Below are positions 52,433 to 60,259 of a DNA stretch of 64,000 bases, in pieces. A program made the position numbers and the translations under genes. The notes under the pieces are model-generated. The model ran no database searches and was not told the DNA's origin. It saw nothing but the letters and a program-made list of their open reading frames with translations. Each line of letters opens with the position of its first letter. Position 1 is the first letter of the stretch. The DNA is from Klebsiella huaxiensis (GTDB lineage: Bacteria > Pseudomonadota > Gammaproteobacteria > Enterobacterales > Enterobacteriaceae): contig NZ_CP036175.1 of NCBI RefSeq assembly GCF_003261575.2, positions 3,348,001 to 3,412,000 of the forward strand, in the 5' to 3' direction.

Positions 52433-52831
52433 ATGACGACAGCAGATCTCGCGCCGAAGGGCGAATTGGTTTTACGCACCCTGGCGATGCCAGCGGACAC
52501 CAACGCCAACGGCGATATTTTTGGCGGCTGGCTAATGTCGCAAATGGATATCGGCGGCGCCATTATGGCGAAAGAAATTGCCCATGGTCGCGTGGTGACC
52601 GTGCGCGTCGACGGCATGACCTTTTTACGTCCGGTCGCCGTCGGTGATGTGGTGTGTTGCTACGCCAACTGCGTGAAGCGCGGTAATACCTCGGTGACCA
52701 TCAATATGGAAGTATGGGTAAAGAAAGTGTCGTCTGAGCCAATCGGCCAACGCTACAAGGCAACCGAAGCGCTGTTTATCTACGTTGCGGTGGATAACCA
52801 AGGTAAGCCGCGCGCGCTACCTGCCCAATAA
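52433..52831 (+). CDS. yciA: YciA acyl-CoA thioesterase
   Basis: A hotdog-fold thioesterase of 132 residues hydrolysing a broad range of acyl-CoA esters in the cytoplasm. Family signature: GELVLRTLAMPADTNANGDI then FGGWLMSQMD, containing the catalytic Asp, then VTVRVDGMTFLRPVAVGDVV. Length equals E. coli YciA. In E. coli tonB is the next gene; here yniB follows in the opposite direction behind a shared terminator. Confidence 0.96.
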   Translation: MTTADLAPKGELVLRTLAMPADTNANGDIFGGWLMSQMDIGGAIMAKEIAHGRVVTVRVDGMTFLRPVAVGDVVCCYANCVKRGNTSVTINMEVWVKKVSSEPIGQRYKATEALFIYVAVDNQGKPRALPAQ

Positions 52832-52835
52832 TGCA

Positions 52836-52863
52836 GATAGCCCGGCAACCTTGCCGGGCTATC
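52836..52863. terminator. Bidirectional terminator between yciA and yniB
   Basis: GATAGCCCGGCAA, CC, TTGCCGGGCTATC is a 13-bp perfect stem between the two convergent genes. T-runs on both sides are short. Confidence 0.75.
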
Positions 52864-52866
52864 TGA

Positions 52867-53403
52867 TTACAGGAAACCAAGTAAAGAAAAGAAGAAGTAG
52901 CCGATCACGATGGTAATCACCGGCAGCACGTAGAGCGGGAAATACTGCACCAGAATCGTATGACGCGGCACCACGACACGTTCGGCGATCTGCTCGCGCG
53001 TCAGCCCTTCCGTCCCCCTGGCCTGCTCAAGAATCAGCTGATCCTCAACCCCCTCACGCAGAAACTTCGCCTGACGGCTCATCCGCGCGCCGGATGCCTG
53101 CAGCGCCATCCCGACAAAGATCAGGATATAGATAATCCAGAAGCCGATATTCATACCGTGCTTAAAGTCCGGGAGCGGCGAGTTGTACCAAAAGAAATTC
53201 AGGAACGGCGTATTGAAGCGCATCATCTCGATCATTACGTGCGCAAAATCCATCATCACCGCATCAATCCCCGGCTTTTTCTCGCTGTGCTCGTACATAA
53301 ACTTCAGTACCGAAATCAGCGTCGAGATAACTGCCGGAATAAACACCACCCACCCCAAAATACGTTTAAATACTGCAATGCGTCCAGCTTGTTGATACGT
53401 CAT
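52867..53403 (-). CDS. yniB: YniB inner-membrane protein
   Basis: A 178-residue membrane protein of unknown function, same length as E. coli YniB. Three hydrophobic segments are visible (about 11-31, 87-105 and 152-174). Conserved blocks are MTYQQAGRIAVFKRILGWV, NTPFLNFFWYNSPLPDF and GARMSRQAKFLREGVEDQLI. In E. coli it lies next to yniC, as it does here, but the neighbour on the other side is now yciA. Confidence 0.93.
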   Translation of the reverse strand: MTYQQAGRIAVFKRILGWVVFIPAVISTLISVLKFMYEHSEKKPGIDAVMMDFAHVMIEMMRFNTPFLNFFWYNSPLPDFKHGMNIGFWIIYILIFVGMALQASGARMSRQAKFLREGVEDQLILEQARGTEGLTREQIAERVVVPRHTILVQYFPLYVLPVITIVIGYFFFSLLGFL

Positions 53404-53734
53404 GGGTTCCCCTTGTTAAGACGCTCTAGCCACTCTAAGAACCTATCTCAGGCTATTTCACTTGCCACTTTGGACCTGGGCAGTGCTCACAAAGATTTAT
53501 CTTTGAACGCCCTTCAGGGCGGCCCGAAGGGTGAGCGAAGCAAATCAAATCCTCACGTACTTCATGTACGCTCCGGTTTCTGCGCGCTGTCCGTGTCCAA
53601 ATTGGCTACGCCAATAACGCCTGGTGGTATACGCTCTAAGTCTACCTTCGTCGGCGAATTTCGCCCAATAATGCGCGGTATGATATACCATGAGTGCCAA
53701 TTCGTTATCTACTTACGCTACAGGAGAGGGACTT
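53404..53734. other. yniB-hxpB divergent region
   Basis: This 331-bp gap between divergent genes is largely filled by the repeat at 53438-53645. Promoters for yniB and hxpB must lie at its ends. No gene or RNA was identified. Confidence 0.5.
53438..53645. repeat. Intergenic palindromic repeat, copy B
   Basis: Read on the minus strand it shares GGACAGCGCGCAGAAACCGG, AGTACGTGAGGATTT and GAGCACTGCCC with copy A at 12651-12770. This copy has about 58 extra internal bases with stem-loops (AAAGATTTATCTTT, CGCCCTTCAGGGCG, CCCGAAGGG). Its outer arms (GCCACTTTGGACCTGGG and GTCCAAATTGGC) are imperfect inverted repeats. Confidence 0.75.
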
Positions 53735-54403
53735 ATGTCGGCCAGGCGACAGATTCATGCCGCAATTTTTGATATGGATGGATTACTGATTGATTCCGAA
53801 CCGCTATGGGATAAGGCAGAGCTGGAGGTGATTGCAAGTCTCGGAGTGGATATTAGCCGCCGCAGTGAAATGCCCGATATTCTGGGGCTGCGCATCGATT
53901 TAGTCGTCGACCTGTGGTTTGCTCAACAGCCGTGGACAGGCCCGGATCGCGCTGAAGTCACCGCGCGAATTATCAACCGCGCTATCCAACTGGTTGAAGA
54001 AGCGCGTCCGCTTCTTCCCGGCGCGCGGGAAGCGGTGGCAATGTGTAAAGCTCAGGGACTGAAAATCGGCCTTGCCTCAGCATCGCCGCTACGGATGCTG
54101 GAAAAAGTCCTCACCATGTTTGAGCTGCGCGACCAGTTTGACGCCCTCTCGTCTGCCGAATTGCTGCCATTCAGCAAACCGCACCCGCAGGTTTATCTGA
54201 ACTGCGCGGAAAAACTTGGCGTCAGCCCGCTGAACTGCGTGGCGCTGGAAGATTCTGTCAACGGCATGATTGCCAGCAAAGCGGCGCGAATGCGCTCTAT
54301 TGTCGTGCCTGAAGAAGAAAATAGCCGCGATCCTCGCTTTGTGCTGGCCGATGTGAAGCTGACGAGCCTGAAATCCCTCACCCTGACCGACCTGCTCGGT
54401 TAA
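53735..54403 (+). CDS. hxpB: HxpB (YniC) HAD-type sugar phosphatase
   Basis: A 222-residue haloacid-dehalogenase phosphatase. In E. coli it dephosphorylates 2-deoxyglucose 6-phosphate and other hexose and pentitol phosphates. Motif I is FDMDGLLIDSEPLW, with Asp nucleophile and acid. Motif II is GLASASP, motif III contains FSKPHPQ, and motif IV is VALEDSVNG. The ATG at 53735 has GGAGAGGG upstream and gives the known start; an in-frame ATG 45 bp earlier is not preferred. A 14-bp perfect inverted repeat lies 10 bp after the stop. Confidence 0.94.
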   Translation: MSARRQIHAAIFDMDGLLIDSEPLWDKAELEVIASLGVDISRRSEMPDILGLRIDLVVDLWFAQQPWTGPDRAEVTARIINRAIQLVEEARPLLPGAREAVAMCKAQGLKIGLASASPLRMLEKVLTMFELRDQFDALSSAELLPFSKPHPQVYLNCAEKLGVSPLNCVALEDSVNGMIASKAARMRSIVVPEEENSRDPRFVLADVKLTSLKSLTLTDLLG

Positions 54404-54412
54404 GCCATCCAG

Positions 54413-54445
54413 TGATAATGGGATAGTATCCCTATCCCATTATCA
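54413..54445 (+). terminator. 14-bp hairpin after hxpB
   Basis: TGATAATGGGATAG (54413-54426), TATCC, CTATCCCATTATCA (54432-54445) form a perfect stem followed by TAAAATTAAAAC. There is no true T-run, so it may stabilise the 3' end rather than terminate. Confidence 0.55.
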
Positions 54446-54449
54446 TAAA

Positions 54450-54468
54450 ATTAAAACACCGTTTCATT
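54450..54468. promoter_or_regulatory. KdgR operator upstream of kduD
   Basis: ATTAAAACACCGTTTCATT matches 18 of 19 positions of the KdgR consensus AATRAAAYNNYRTTTYATT as I remember it. It lies 84 bp ahead of kduD, a known member of the pectin/hexuronate regulon. Confidence 0.65.
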
Positions 54469-54552
54469 TTTAATTGTTTTTTCTTCCTCCGCCCTCTATG
54501 CTTGTCCTTAATGGCGTTATTTAACGCATGAAATCAGCATACAGAGGTGCAT

Positions 54553-55314
54553 ATGGTACTGAACGCCTTTGACCTTACGGGTAAGGTCGCTATCGTAACG
54601 GGTTGTGATACCGGGCTCGGCCAGGGCATGACGCTGGGCCTTGCGCAAGCCAGGTGCGATATCGTCGGGGTCAATCGTAGAATTCCCCATGAAACGGCGG
54701 AAAAGGTTCAGGCGTTGGGCCGACGCTTTACCGCTATCCAGGCCGATTTGAGCCACCAGGATGAGATTGACTCGATAGTCACTCAGGCCGTTGCTGCGAT
54801 GGGCAGAGTCGATATTCTGGTCAACAACGCCGGCACTATCCGCCGCACCGATGCGCTCGATTTTTCAGAAAAAGACTGGGATGACGTCCTGAATCTGAAT
54901 CTGAAATCGGTCTTTTTTCTTTCGCAAGCGGTCGCCCGGCAGTTTATTCGGCAAGGCGATGGCGGAAAAATCATTAACATCGCCTCAATGCTCTCTTTTC
55001 AGGGAGGCATTAGAGTGCCTTCATATACCGCCTCAAAAAGCGGCGTTCTCGGCATTACTCGCCTGATGGCTAATGAATGGGCGGGACATCGCATCAACGT
55101 TAACGCCATCGCACCGGGATATATGGCGACCAACAACACTCAGCAATTACGTGACGATGCCGAGCGCAGTAAAGAGATCCTCGACCGCATTCCTGCCGGT
55201 CGCTGGGGCGTTCCGGATGACCTGCAAGGGCCGGTGGTATTCCTCGCCTCTAAGGCCGCAGATTACGTCAGTGGCTATACTCTGGCGGTTGACGGCGGCT
55301 GGTTGTCGCGTTAA
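54553..55314 (+). CDS. kduD: KduD 2-keto-3-deoxy-D-gluconate (2-dehydro-3-deoxy) dehydrogenase
   Basis: A 253-residue SDR enzyme of the KduD family, acting on 2,5-diketo-3-deoxygluconate in hexuronate and pectin breakdown. The cofactor motif is VTGCDTGLGQGM near residue 15, then VDILVNNAGTIRR, SMLSFQGGIRVPSYTASKSG with the catalytic Ser/Tyr/Lys, and INVNAIAPGYMATNNTQQL. The ATG at 54553 has AGAGG upstream and gives the same length as E. coli KduD. Its usual partner kduI is absent here and the gene sits alone between hxpB and ydjM. A KdgR box precedes it. A related 2-deoxygluconate dehydrogenase role is possible. Confidence 0.85.
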   Translation: MVLNAFDLTGKVAIVTGCDTGLGQGMTLGLAQARCDIVGVNRRIPHETAEKVQALGRRFTAIQADLSHQDEIDSIVTQAVAAMGRVDILVNNAGTIRRTDALDFSEKDWDDVLNLNLKSVFFLSQAVARQFIRQGDGGKIINIASMLSFQGGIRVPSYTASKSGVLGITRLMANEWAGHRINVNAIAPGYMATNNTQQLRDDAERSKEILDRIPAGRWGVPDDLQGPVVFLASKAADYVSGYTLAVDGGWLSR

Positions 55315-55374
55315 GGATTTTGTGACATAGAGTTACACCGTCACCTCTTCCGCACACTGTATAAAAACCCTATA

Positions 55375-55390
55375 CTGTATGAATTGACAG
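55375..55390. promoter_or_regulatory. LexA box of ydjM
   Basis: CTGT-ATGAATTG-ACAG fits CTGT-N8-ACAG exactly and overlaps a TATACT -10 box (55371-55376). ydjM is an SOS gene in E. coli. Confidence 0.82.
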
Positions 55391-55406
55391 TTTAGGGTTT
55401 CTTATC

Positions 55407-55997
55407 ATGACGGCGGAAGGTCACCTTCTCTTTTCTATCGCCTGTGCGGTATTTGCGAAAAACGCGGAATTAACCCCCGTGCTGGCCCAGGGGGACTGGT
55501 GGCATATTGTCCCTTCCGCAATTTTGACCTGCCTGCTGCCCGATATCGATCACCCTAAGTCATTTCTCGGGCAGCGTTTACGCTGGATATCAAAACCGAT
55601 AGCCCGCGCCTTTGGTCATCGCGGCTTCACCCATAGCCTGCTGGTGGTCTTCGGCGCTCTTGCGCTGTTCTCGTTAAAAGTGCCCGATGGCTGGATAATC
55701 CCGGCGGACGCTGTCCAGGGGCTGGTGCTGGGCTATCTCAGCCATATCCTTGCCGACATGCTGACTCCTGCGGGAGTGCCTCTACTTTGGCCCTGCCGCT
55801 GGCGTTTTCGCTTACCTATCCTCGCTCCGCGTAAAGGCAACCAGTTGGAGCGCGCGCTGTGTATGGCGCTCTTCATCTATGCGGTGTGGATGCCGCAGAC
55901 TTTTGCCGATAATAGCGCCGTGCGCTGGTCATCGAGCATGATTAACACGCTGCAAACCACCTTTAATCGATTTATTAGTCACCAGGCAGGACAATAA
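55407..55997 (+). CDS. ydjM: YdjM, LexA-regulated inner-membrane protein
   Basis: A 196-residue membrane protein of the YdjM/metal-dependent hydrolase-like family (DUF457). Conserved blocks are MTAEGHLLFSIACAVFAKNAE, LLPDIDHPKSFLGQRL, FGHRGFTHSLL and YLSHILADMLTPAGVPLLWP, rich in His and Asp as in a metal site. Four hydrophobic segments are seen. It is induced by DNA damage in E. coli, and a perfect LexA box lies 17 bp upstream of the start here. Function is unknown. Confidence 0.93.
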   Translation: MTAEGHLLFSIACAVFAKNAELTPVLAQGDWWHIVPSAILTCLLPDIDHPKSFLGQRLRWISKPIARAFGHRGFTHSLLVVFGALALFSLKVPDGWIIPADAVQGLVLGYLSHILADMLTPAGVPLLWPCRWRFRLPILAPRKGNQLERALCMALFIYAVWMPQTFADNSAVRWSSSMINTLQTTFNRFISHQAGQ

Positions 55998-56130
55998 ACA
56001 AGCGAATTATCCATTTAGTTATAATCAATTCCATTTGAATATAAGTAACGAATAACGCCTTCTGCTACCCTTGCCGTCATAAGAGTTGGTTATTGACCAA
56101 CCCGGTAAAAAAGATATCAGGAGAACGGGG

Positions 56131-57522
56131 ATGAATTTTCCATTAATAGCGAACGTTATCGTGTTCGCGGTTTTGCTGTTGGCGCTGGCTCAAACCCGCC
56201 ACAAACAGTGGAGCCTCGCTAAAAAAGTACTGGTCGGTCTGGTTATCGGCGTTATTTTCGGCCTGGCGCTGCAATTTATCTATGGTTCCGACAGCCAGGT
56301 ACTGAAGGATTCTATCCAGTGGTTCAATATCGTCGGTAACGGCTATGTTCAGCTACTGCAAATGATCGTTATGCCGCTGGTCTTCGCCTCTATCCTGAGC
56401 GCGGTCGCCCGCCTGCATAACGCTTCACAGCTGGGTAAAATCAGCTTTTTGAGCATTGGTACTCTGCTTTTCACCACGCTGATTGCAGCACTGGTCGGTG
56501 TTCTGGTCACCAATCTGTTTGGCCTGACCGCTGAAGGGCTGGTGCAAGGCAGTGCGGAAACCGCTCGTCTTAACGCCATTCAGAGCAACTATGCCGGTAA
56601 AGTGGCGGACCTGAGCGTCCCGCAGCTGATCCTCTCTTTCGTGCCGAAGAACCCGTTTGCCGATCTGACAGGCGCGAACCCAACGTCGATTATCAGCGTG
56701 GTTATCTTTGCGGCCTTCCTGGGCGTCGCAGCGCTGAAGTTGCTTAAAGATGACGTTGCCAAAGGCCAGCGCGTGCTCACCGCCATCGACACGCTGCAAA
56801 GCTGGGTTATGAAGTTAGTGCGTCTGGTAATGCAGTTAACGCCGTATGGCGTGCTGGCGCTGATGACCAAAGTGGTTGCTGGCTCTAACTTGCAGGACAT
56901 CATCAAGCTCGGCAGCTTCGTTATCGCCTCTTACCTTGGTCTGGGTATTATGTTCGTGGTGCACGGCCTGCTGCTGGCAGTGAACGGCGTGAGCCCGCTG
57001 AAGTACTTCCGCAAAGTGTTGCCAGTGCTGACCTTCGCCTTTACCAGTCGTTCCAGCGCTGCGTCTATTCCGTTGAACGTCGAAGCGCAAACCCGCCGAC
57101 TGGGGGTACCGGAATCTATCGCCAGCTTCTCAGCATCATTCGGCGCGACCATTGGTCAGAACGGTTGTGCGGGTCTTTACCCGGCAATGTTGGCAGTCAT
57201 GGTCGCTCCGACCGTCGGTATCAACCCGTTCGATCCGCTATGGATTGCCACCTTGGTGGGCATTGTCACCGTCAGTTCAGCAGGCGTTGCGGGCGTTGGC
57301 GGCGGCGCAACCTTTGCCGCGCTGATCGTCCTGCCGGCAATGGGTCTGCCGGTGACGCTGGTGGCGCTGTTAATTTCAGTTGAACCACTGATTGATATGG
57401 GTCGTACCGCGCTGAACGTCAGCGGTTCAATGACCGCCGGTACCCTGACCAGCCAGTGGCTGCGTCAAACCGACAAAACCATTCTTGATAGCGAAGAGGA
57501 TGCCGAACTGGCCCACCGCTAA
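56131..57522 (+). CDS. tcyP: TcyP L-cystine sodium/proton symporter
   Basis: A 463-residue L-cystine importer of the DAACS (dicarboxylate/amino acid:cation symporter) family, formerly YdjN. Eight membrane segments and two re-entrant hairpins are expected. Substrate-site stretches are FAFTSRSSAASIPLNVEA and FGATIGQNGCAGLYPAMLAV; ADLTGANPTSII also lies in the core. The ATG at 56131 has CAGGAGAACGG upstream. In E. coli the gene is CysB-activated; cysB is in this window at 20706. Followed by a strong bidirectional terminator. Confidence 0.96.
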   Translation: MNFPLIANVIVFAVLLLALAQTRHKQWSLAKKVLVGLVIGVIFGLALQFIYGSDSQVLKDSIQWFNIVGNGYVQLLQMIVMPLVFASILSAVARLHNASQLGKISFLSIGTLLFTTLIAALVGVLVTNLFGLTAEGLVQGSAETARLNAIQSNYAGKVADLSVPQLILSFVPKNPFADLTGANPTSIISVVIFAAFLGVAALKLLKDDVAKGQRVLTAIDTLQSWVMKLVRLVMQLTPYGVLALMTKVVAGSNLQDIIKLGSFVIASYLGLGIMFVVHGLLLAVNGVSPLKYFRKVLPVLTFAFTSRSSAASIPLNVEAQTRRLGVPESIASFSASFGATIGQNGCAGLYPAMLAVMVAPTVGINPFDPLWIATLVGIVTVSSAGVAGVGGGATFAALIVLPAMGLPVTLVALLISVEPLIDMGRTALNVSGSMTAGTLTSQWLRQTDKTILDSEEDAELAHR

Positions 57523-57555
57523 TCTGAGAAGGCCATAAAGCCTTCAGAGATAAAA

Positions 57556-57584
57556 AAACCGCTGATGGCCTCAGCGGTTTTTTT
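57556..57584. terminator. Bidirectional terminator between tcyP and cedA
   Basis: AAACCGCTGA (57556-57565), loop TGGCC, TCAGCGGTTT (57571-57580), with seven A on the left and TTTT on the right. It ends both convergent genes. Confidence 0.92.
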
Positions 57585-57600
57585 GTTTTAGCGCGCGCCC

Positions 57601-57840
57601 TCAGGCATCTATCTCGCCTTCCTGCCTCATCTGCTCCGCCCAACGTTGCGCCGCTTCCGGCACGTTAAACGGCGGTGAGCGGCGAAAATGTTCGTTCACC
57701 AGCACAAAGGCGACGTACTTATTGCGCAGCACCCAGACATCGCGATAACCGTCCATTTTGACGGCGTGTTCCGGCGGCGCTGGCTCCACTCGAGGCACGT
57801 AGCTAATGACCTGACGATTTTGTTGGCGATGTGGCTTCAT
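57601..57840 (-). CDS. cedA: CedA, DNA-binding cell division activator
   Basis: A 79-residue basic DNA-binding protein. In E. coli CedA was found as a suppressor of over-replication and also binds RNA polymerase. Family blocks: QNRQVISYVPRVEPAPPEHA and VKMDGYRDVWVLRNKYVAFV, forming a small three-stranded sheet, then a helix ending in AEQMRQEGEI. The ATG at 57840 reproduces the known start; a much longer open frame upstream lacks support. In E. coli katE lies between cedA and the chb operon; it is absent here. Confidence 0.9.
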   Translation of the reverse strand: MKPHRQQNRQVISYVPRVEPAPPEHAVKMDGYRDVWVLRNKYVAFVLVNEHFRRSPPFNVPEAAQRWAEQMRQEGEIDA

Positions 57841-58009
57841 CACAAATAGATTCACTAAACAAAGCGGGAAACAGAAACCCCTATCATAGCTGAAAGCCCC
57901 CCCTTTCGTCGCCCCTTGTATGTGCGTTTGGTTATCAGTGTACGGAATTAGCCTGGCCGAGCGAGAAGGGATAAAGAGGGGATCGTTGCAAGAAATATAC
58001 ACTGAGAAA

Positions 58010-58031
58010 GCCCGACCAGGTTGAGTCGGGC
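58010..58031 (-). terminator. chb operon terminator
   Basis: GCCCGAC (58010-58016) pairs with GTCGGGC (58025-58031). On the minus strand TTTCTC follows. It lies 9 bp past the chbG stop. Confidence 0.65.
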
Positions 58032-58039
58032 CCGATTTT

Positions 58040-58798
58040 TTACACGTCGCGATAGGTTCCGAGCCGATAGCCGCGTTCGGCTATCGCGTACTTCAGCGAA
58101 TCAGATGTCAGCACATCCAGTTCGGTCAGACGCGGGTAACAATAAGCGCTGCCCATAATGGTGTTATCGACAAAAGCCGGGTGGCACATCACTTCCAGCG
58201 ACTTTTCATCACGCTGGATGGATGCTTCCAGAGTTTGCAGAAACAGCCCTTCACAAACAGCTTCACCATAGAATTCACTGGCAAATCCCTCGCTGCTGCG
58301 CGCCGCATCCTGCTCCAGCCCGGAAAGGGTCGCCAGCTGGCGATCGATACGCATCGCCACGCCCTTCTCACGTGCAAACGCCGCCACAATGGGGTAGATC
58401 TGCGCAATCATATGCACGTGGTGATGGCTATCAATATGCGTCGGCTCATAGCCAAACAGCTCGACAAACCGGCGATACTGGCACTCCAGCTCGTGCGCGA
58501 TTTCATCCAGCGGCAGGCTATCCTCTTCCGCCATCTGCCAAATCCACTTACCCAGACGCCCTTCGCGGGTTAAGCCCGGCATCGCCGACAACGGTTCGCC
58601 CAACGTCAGGACAAAGTGCATTCCGACCGCCAGCTCCGGTACACCGCGGCTGAGTTGGGCGGCGTGGCTAATCGCCGCGCCGTTGACCAGTGCCGTCGTG
58701 GAGGTTACCAGACCATTTTTGCAAGCTTCGACAATACCGTAGTTTTGCCCCTTGCTGAGGCCAAAATCATCTGCATTGACGATTAACACGCGTTCCAT
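58040..58798 (-). CDS. chbG: ChbG chitooligosaccharide deacetylase
   Basis: Removes one acetyl group from chitobiose 6-phosphate and chitotriose 6-phosphate, a step needed for induction and for hydrolysis by ChbF. It is a 252-residue YdjC-family metal enzyme. Metal and catalytic residues are seen in VNADDFGLSKGQN, VGMHFVLTLGEP and THIDSHHHVHM. Last gene of chbBCARFG, 12 bp after chbF. Confidence 0.95.
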   Translation of the reverse strand: MERVLIVNADDFGLSKGQNYGIVEACKNGLVTSTTALVNGAAISHAAQLSRGVPELAVGMHFVLTLGEPLSAMPGLTREGRLGKWIWQMAEEDSLPLDEIAHELECQYRRFVELFGYEPTHIDSHHHVHMIAQIYPIVAAFAREKGVAMRIDRQLATLSGLEQDAARSSEGFASEFYGEAVCEGLFLQTLEASIQRDEKSLEVMCHPAFVDNTIMGSAYCYPRLTELDVLTSDSLKYAIAERGYRLGTYRDV

Positions 58799-58810
58799 GA
58801 GCCGCTCCCT

Positions 58811-60157
58811 TTACTGTTTCAGTTTTTCGATAGTCGCCGCAAAGTTTGGCAGCCATTGCTCGTGCGCGAGGATCATCTCCCGCGCCAGCTTCTCGGCATC
58901 ACGATCGGAGTGGATCAGCGGGCTCAGGTTAAGCGCCAGCAGGACATCATCCAGCTTGCCGCTGATTGCCGCTTCGCTGGCCGCCACTTCAAAACCCTTG
59001 ATGGTGTAAATCAGCCCCAGTACTTTCTCATCGAAATGCGTGATGCGCGGTGTCGGCTTCGCGCCATCACGGCCCAATGTGCAGGTCATTTCCACCGCCC
59101 AGTCGGCCGGGATGTTATCAATGTGGCCATGATGCGGCACGTTCACGTAGTGCTCGGCCTGCTTATCATTGTAGATGGCGTTGATCACTTCACAGGCTGC
59201 GTCTGAGTAGTATGCCCCGCCGCGCTGCTCCAGCTCTTTCGGTTTGATGTTCAGATCCGGATTTTTATACAGCTCGAACAGCTGTTTCTCAACTTTCTGC
59301 ACCACCTGTGCGCGCGCACCGCCTTTATAGTACTCACCCATTTCAATCGCCAGCATCTCCTTTGGCTTGAAGTAGTAAAGCAGATAGGAGCACGGAATCA
59401 GGCGCAGTGAGCGAATCAGCCCTTCGCTAAACGGCAAATCAAAGATATTTTTCACTGAGTTTGCGGTCAGGCGACCGGAAGCCACGCCGTCCAGAAGTTC
59501 GTCAAAGCGCGAAACGCCGTTAACCAGCACGTCGCGGACAAACACCAGATGATTCAGACCAAACAGATCGATGTTCAGCTCATCGCTCGGGCTCAGCTTC
59601 AGCACGTCGGTGATAAACATCTTCATGCCGATTGGAATATTGCACACGCCGATAAAGCGCTTAAAGCCGGTGTGGCGATAGACCGCTTCGGTCACCATAC
59701 CTGCCGGGTTGGTAAAGTTAATCACCCAGGCGTTAGGGCAGACTTCCTGCACATCTTTTACGATGTCAAAAATGACCGGAATAGTGCGCAGGCCTTTAAA
59801 CAGACCGCCCGCACCGTTGGTTTCCTGGCCTAAATAACCATGGCTCAGCGGAATACGTTCGTCTTTCTCACGCGCCTTCAGTTGACCAACGCGCAGTTGG
59901 GTGGTCACGAAATCCGCCCCTTCCAGCGCCGCACGGCGATCGAGGGTTTTATAGACTTTCATCGGCACGCCGGCTTTTTCCACCATGCGCTGGCACAGGG
60001 CGTGGATAATATCGAGCTTTTCCTGCCCTTCTGCAACGTCCACCAGCCACAGTTCGGTAATTGGCAGTTCATGATAACGTTTCAGGAACCCTTCCAGTAA
60101 TTCCGGGGTATAGCTGCTGCCGCCACCGATAGTCACGACTTTTAATTTCTGGCTCAT
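58811..60157 (-). CDS. chbF: ChbF 6-phospho-beta-glucosidase (GH4)
   Basis: NAD- and metal-dependent glycoside hydrolase family 4 enzyme that splits monoacetyl chitobiose 6-phosphate and cellobiose 6-phosphate. The 448 residues match E. coli (450). The dinucleotide fold opens with VVTIGGGSSYTPELLEGF. The metal-binding Cys/His pair lies in GVCNIPIGM and LFGLNHLVF, and PHHGHIDNIP lies near residue 340. It follows chbR after a 102-bp gap that contains no gene. Confidence 0.96.
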   Translation of the reverse strand: MSQKLKVVTIGGGSSYTPELLEGFLKRYHELPITELWLVDVAEGQEKLDIIHALCQRMVEKAGVPMKVYKTLDRRAALEGADFVTTQLRVGQLKAREKDERIPLSHGYLGQETNGAGGLFKGLRTIPVIFDIVKDVQEVCPNAWVINFTNPAGMVTEAVYRHTGFKRFIGVCNIPIGMKMFITDVLKLSPSDELNIDLFGLNHLVFVRDVLVNGVSRFDELLDGVASGRLTANSVKNIFDLPFSEGLIRSLRLIPCSYLLYYFKPKEMLAIEMGEYYKGGARAQVVQKVEKQLFELYKNPDLNIKPKELEQRGGAYYSDAACEVINAIYNDKQAEHYVNVPHHGHIDNIPADWAVEMTCTLGRDGAKPTPRITHFDEKVLGLIYTIKGFEVAASEAAISGKLDDVLLALNLSPLIHSDRDAEKLAREMILAHEQWLPNFAATIEKLKQ

Positions 60158-60259
60158 TATTTTCTCCCTTGTGGACTACGCATATACGTATCCCACTCTC
60201 CGTTTAAATACGGACAGTTAACTTGAACATTTAGACCGCGCGGAATATTCCACGCCCGC

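Noticed and set aside
52960..53772. A 270-codon open frame crossing yniB, the repeat and the start of hxpB
   Set aside because: It is antisense to yniB and runs through an intergenic repeat. Its sequence is rich in His/Arg and resembles no protein.
57841..58002. N-terminal extension of CedA by 54 residues
   Set aside because: The extension is not CedA-like, crosses the intergenic region, and the start at 57840 gives the family length.
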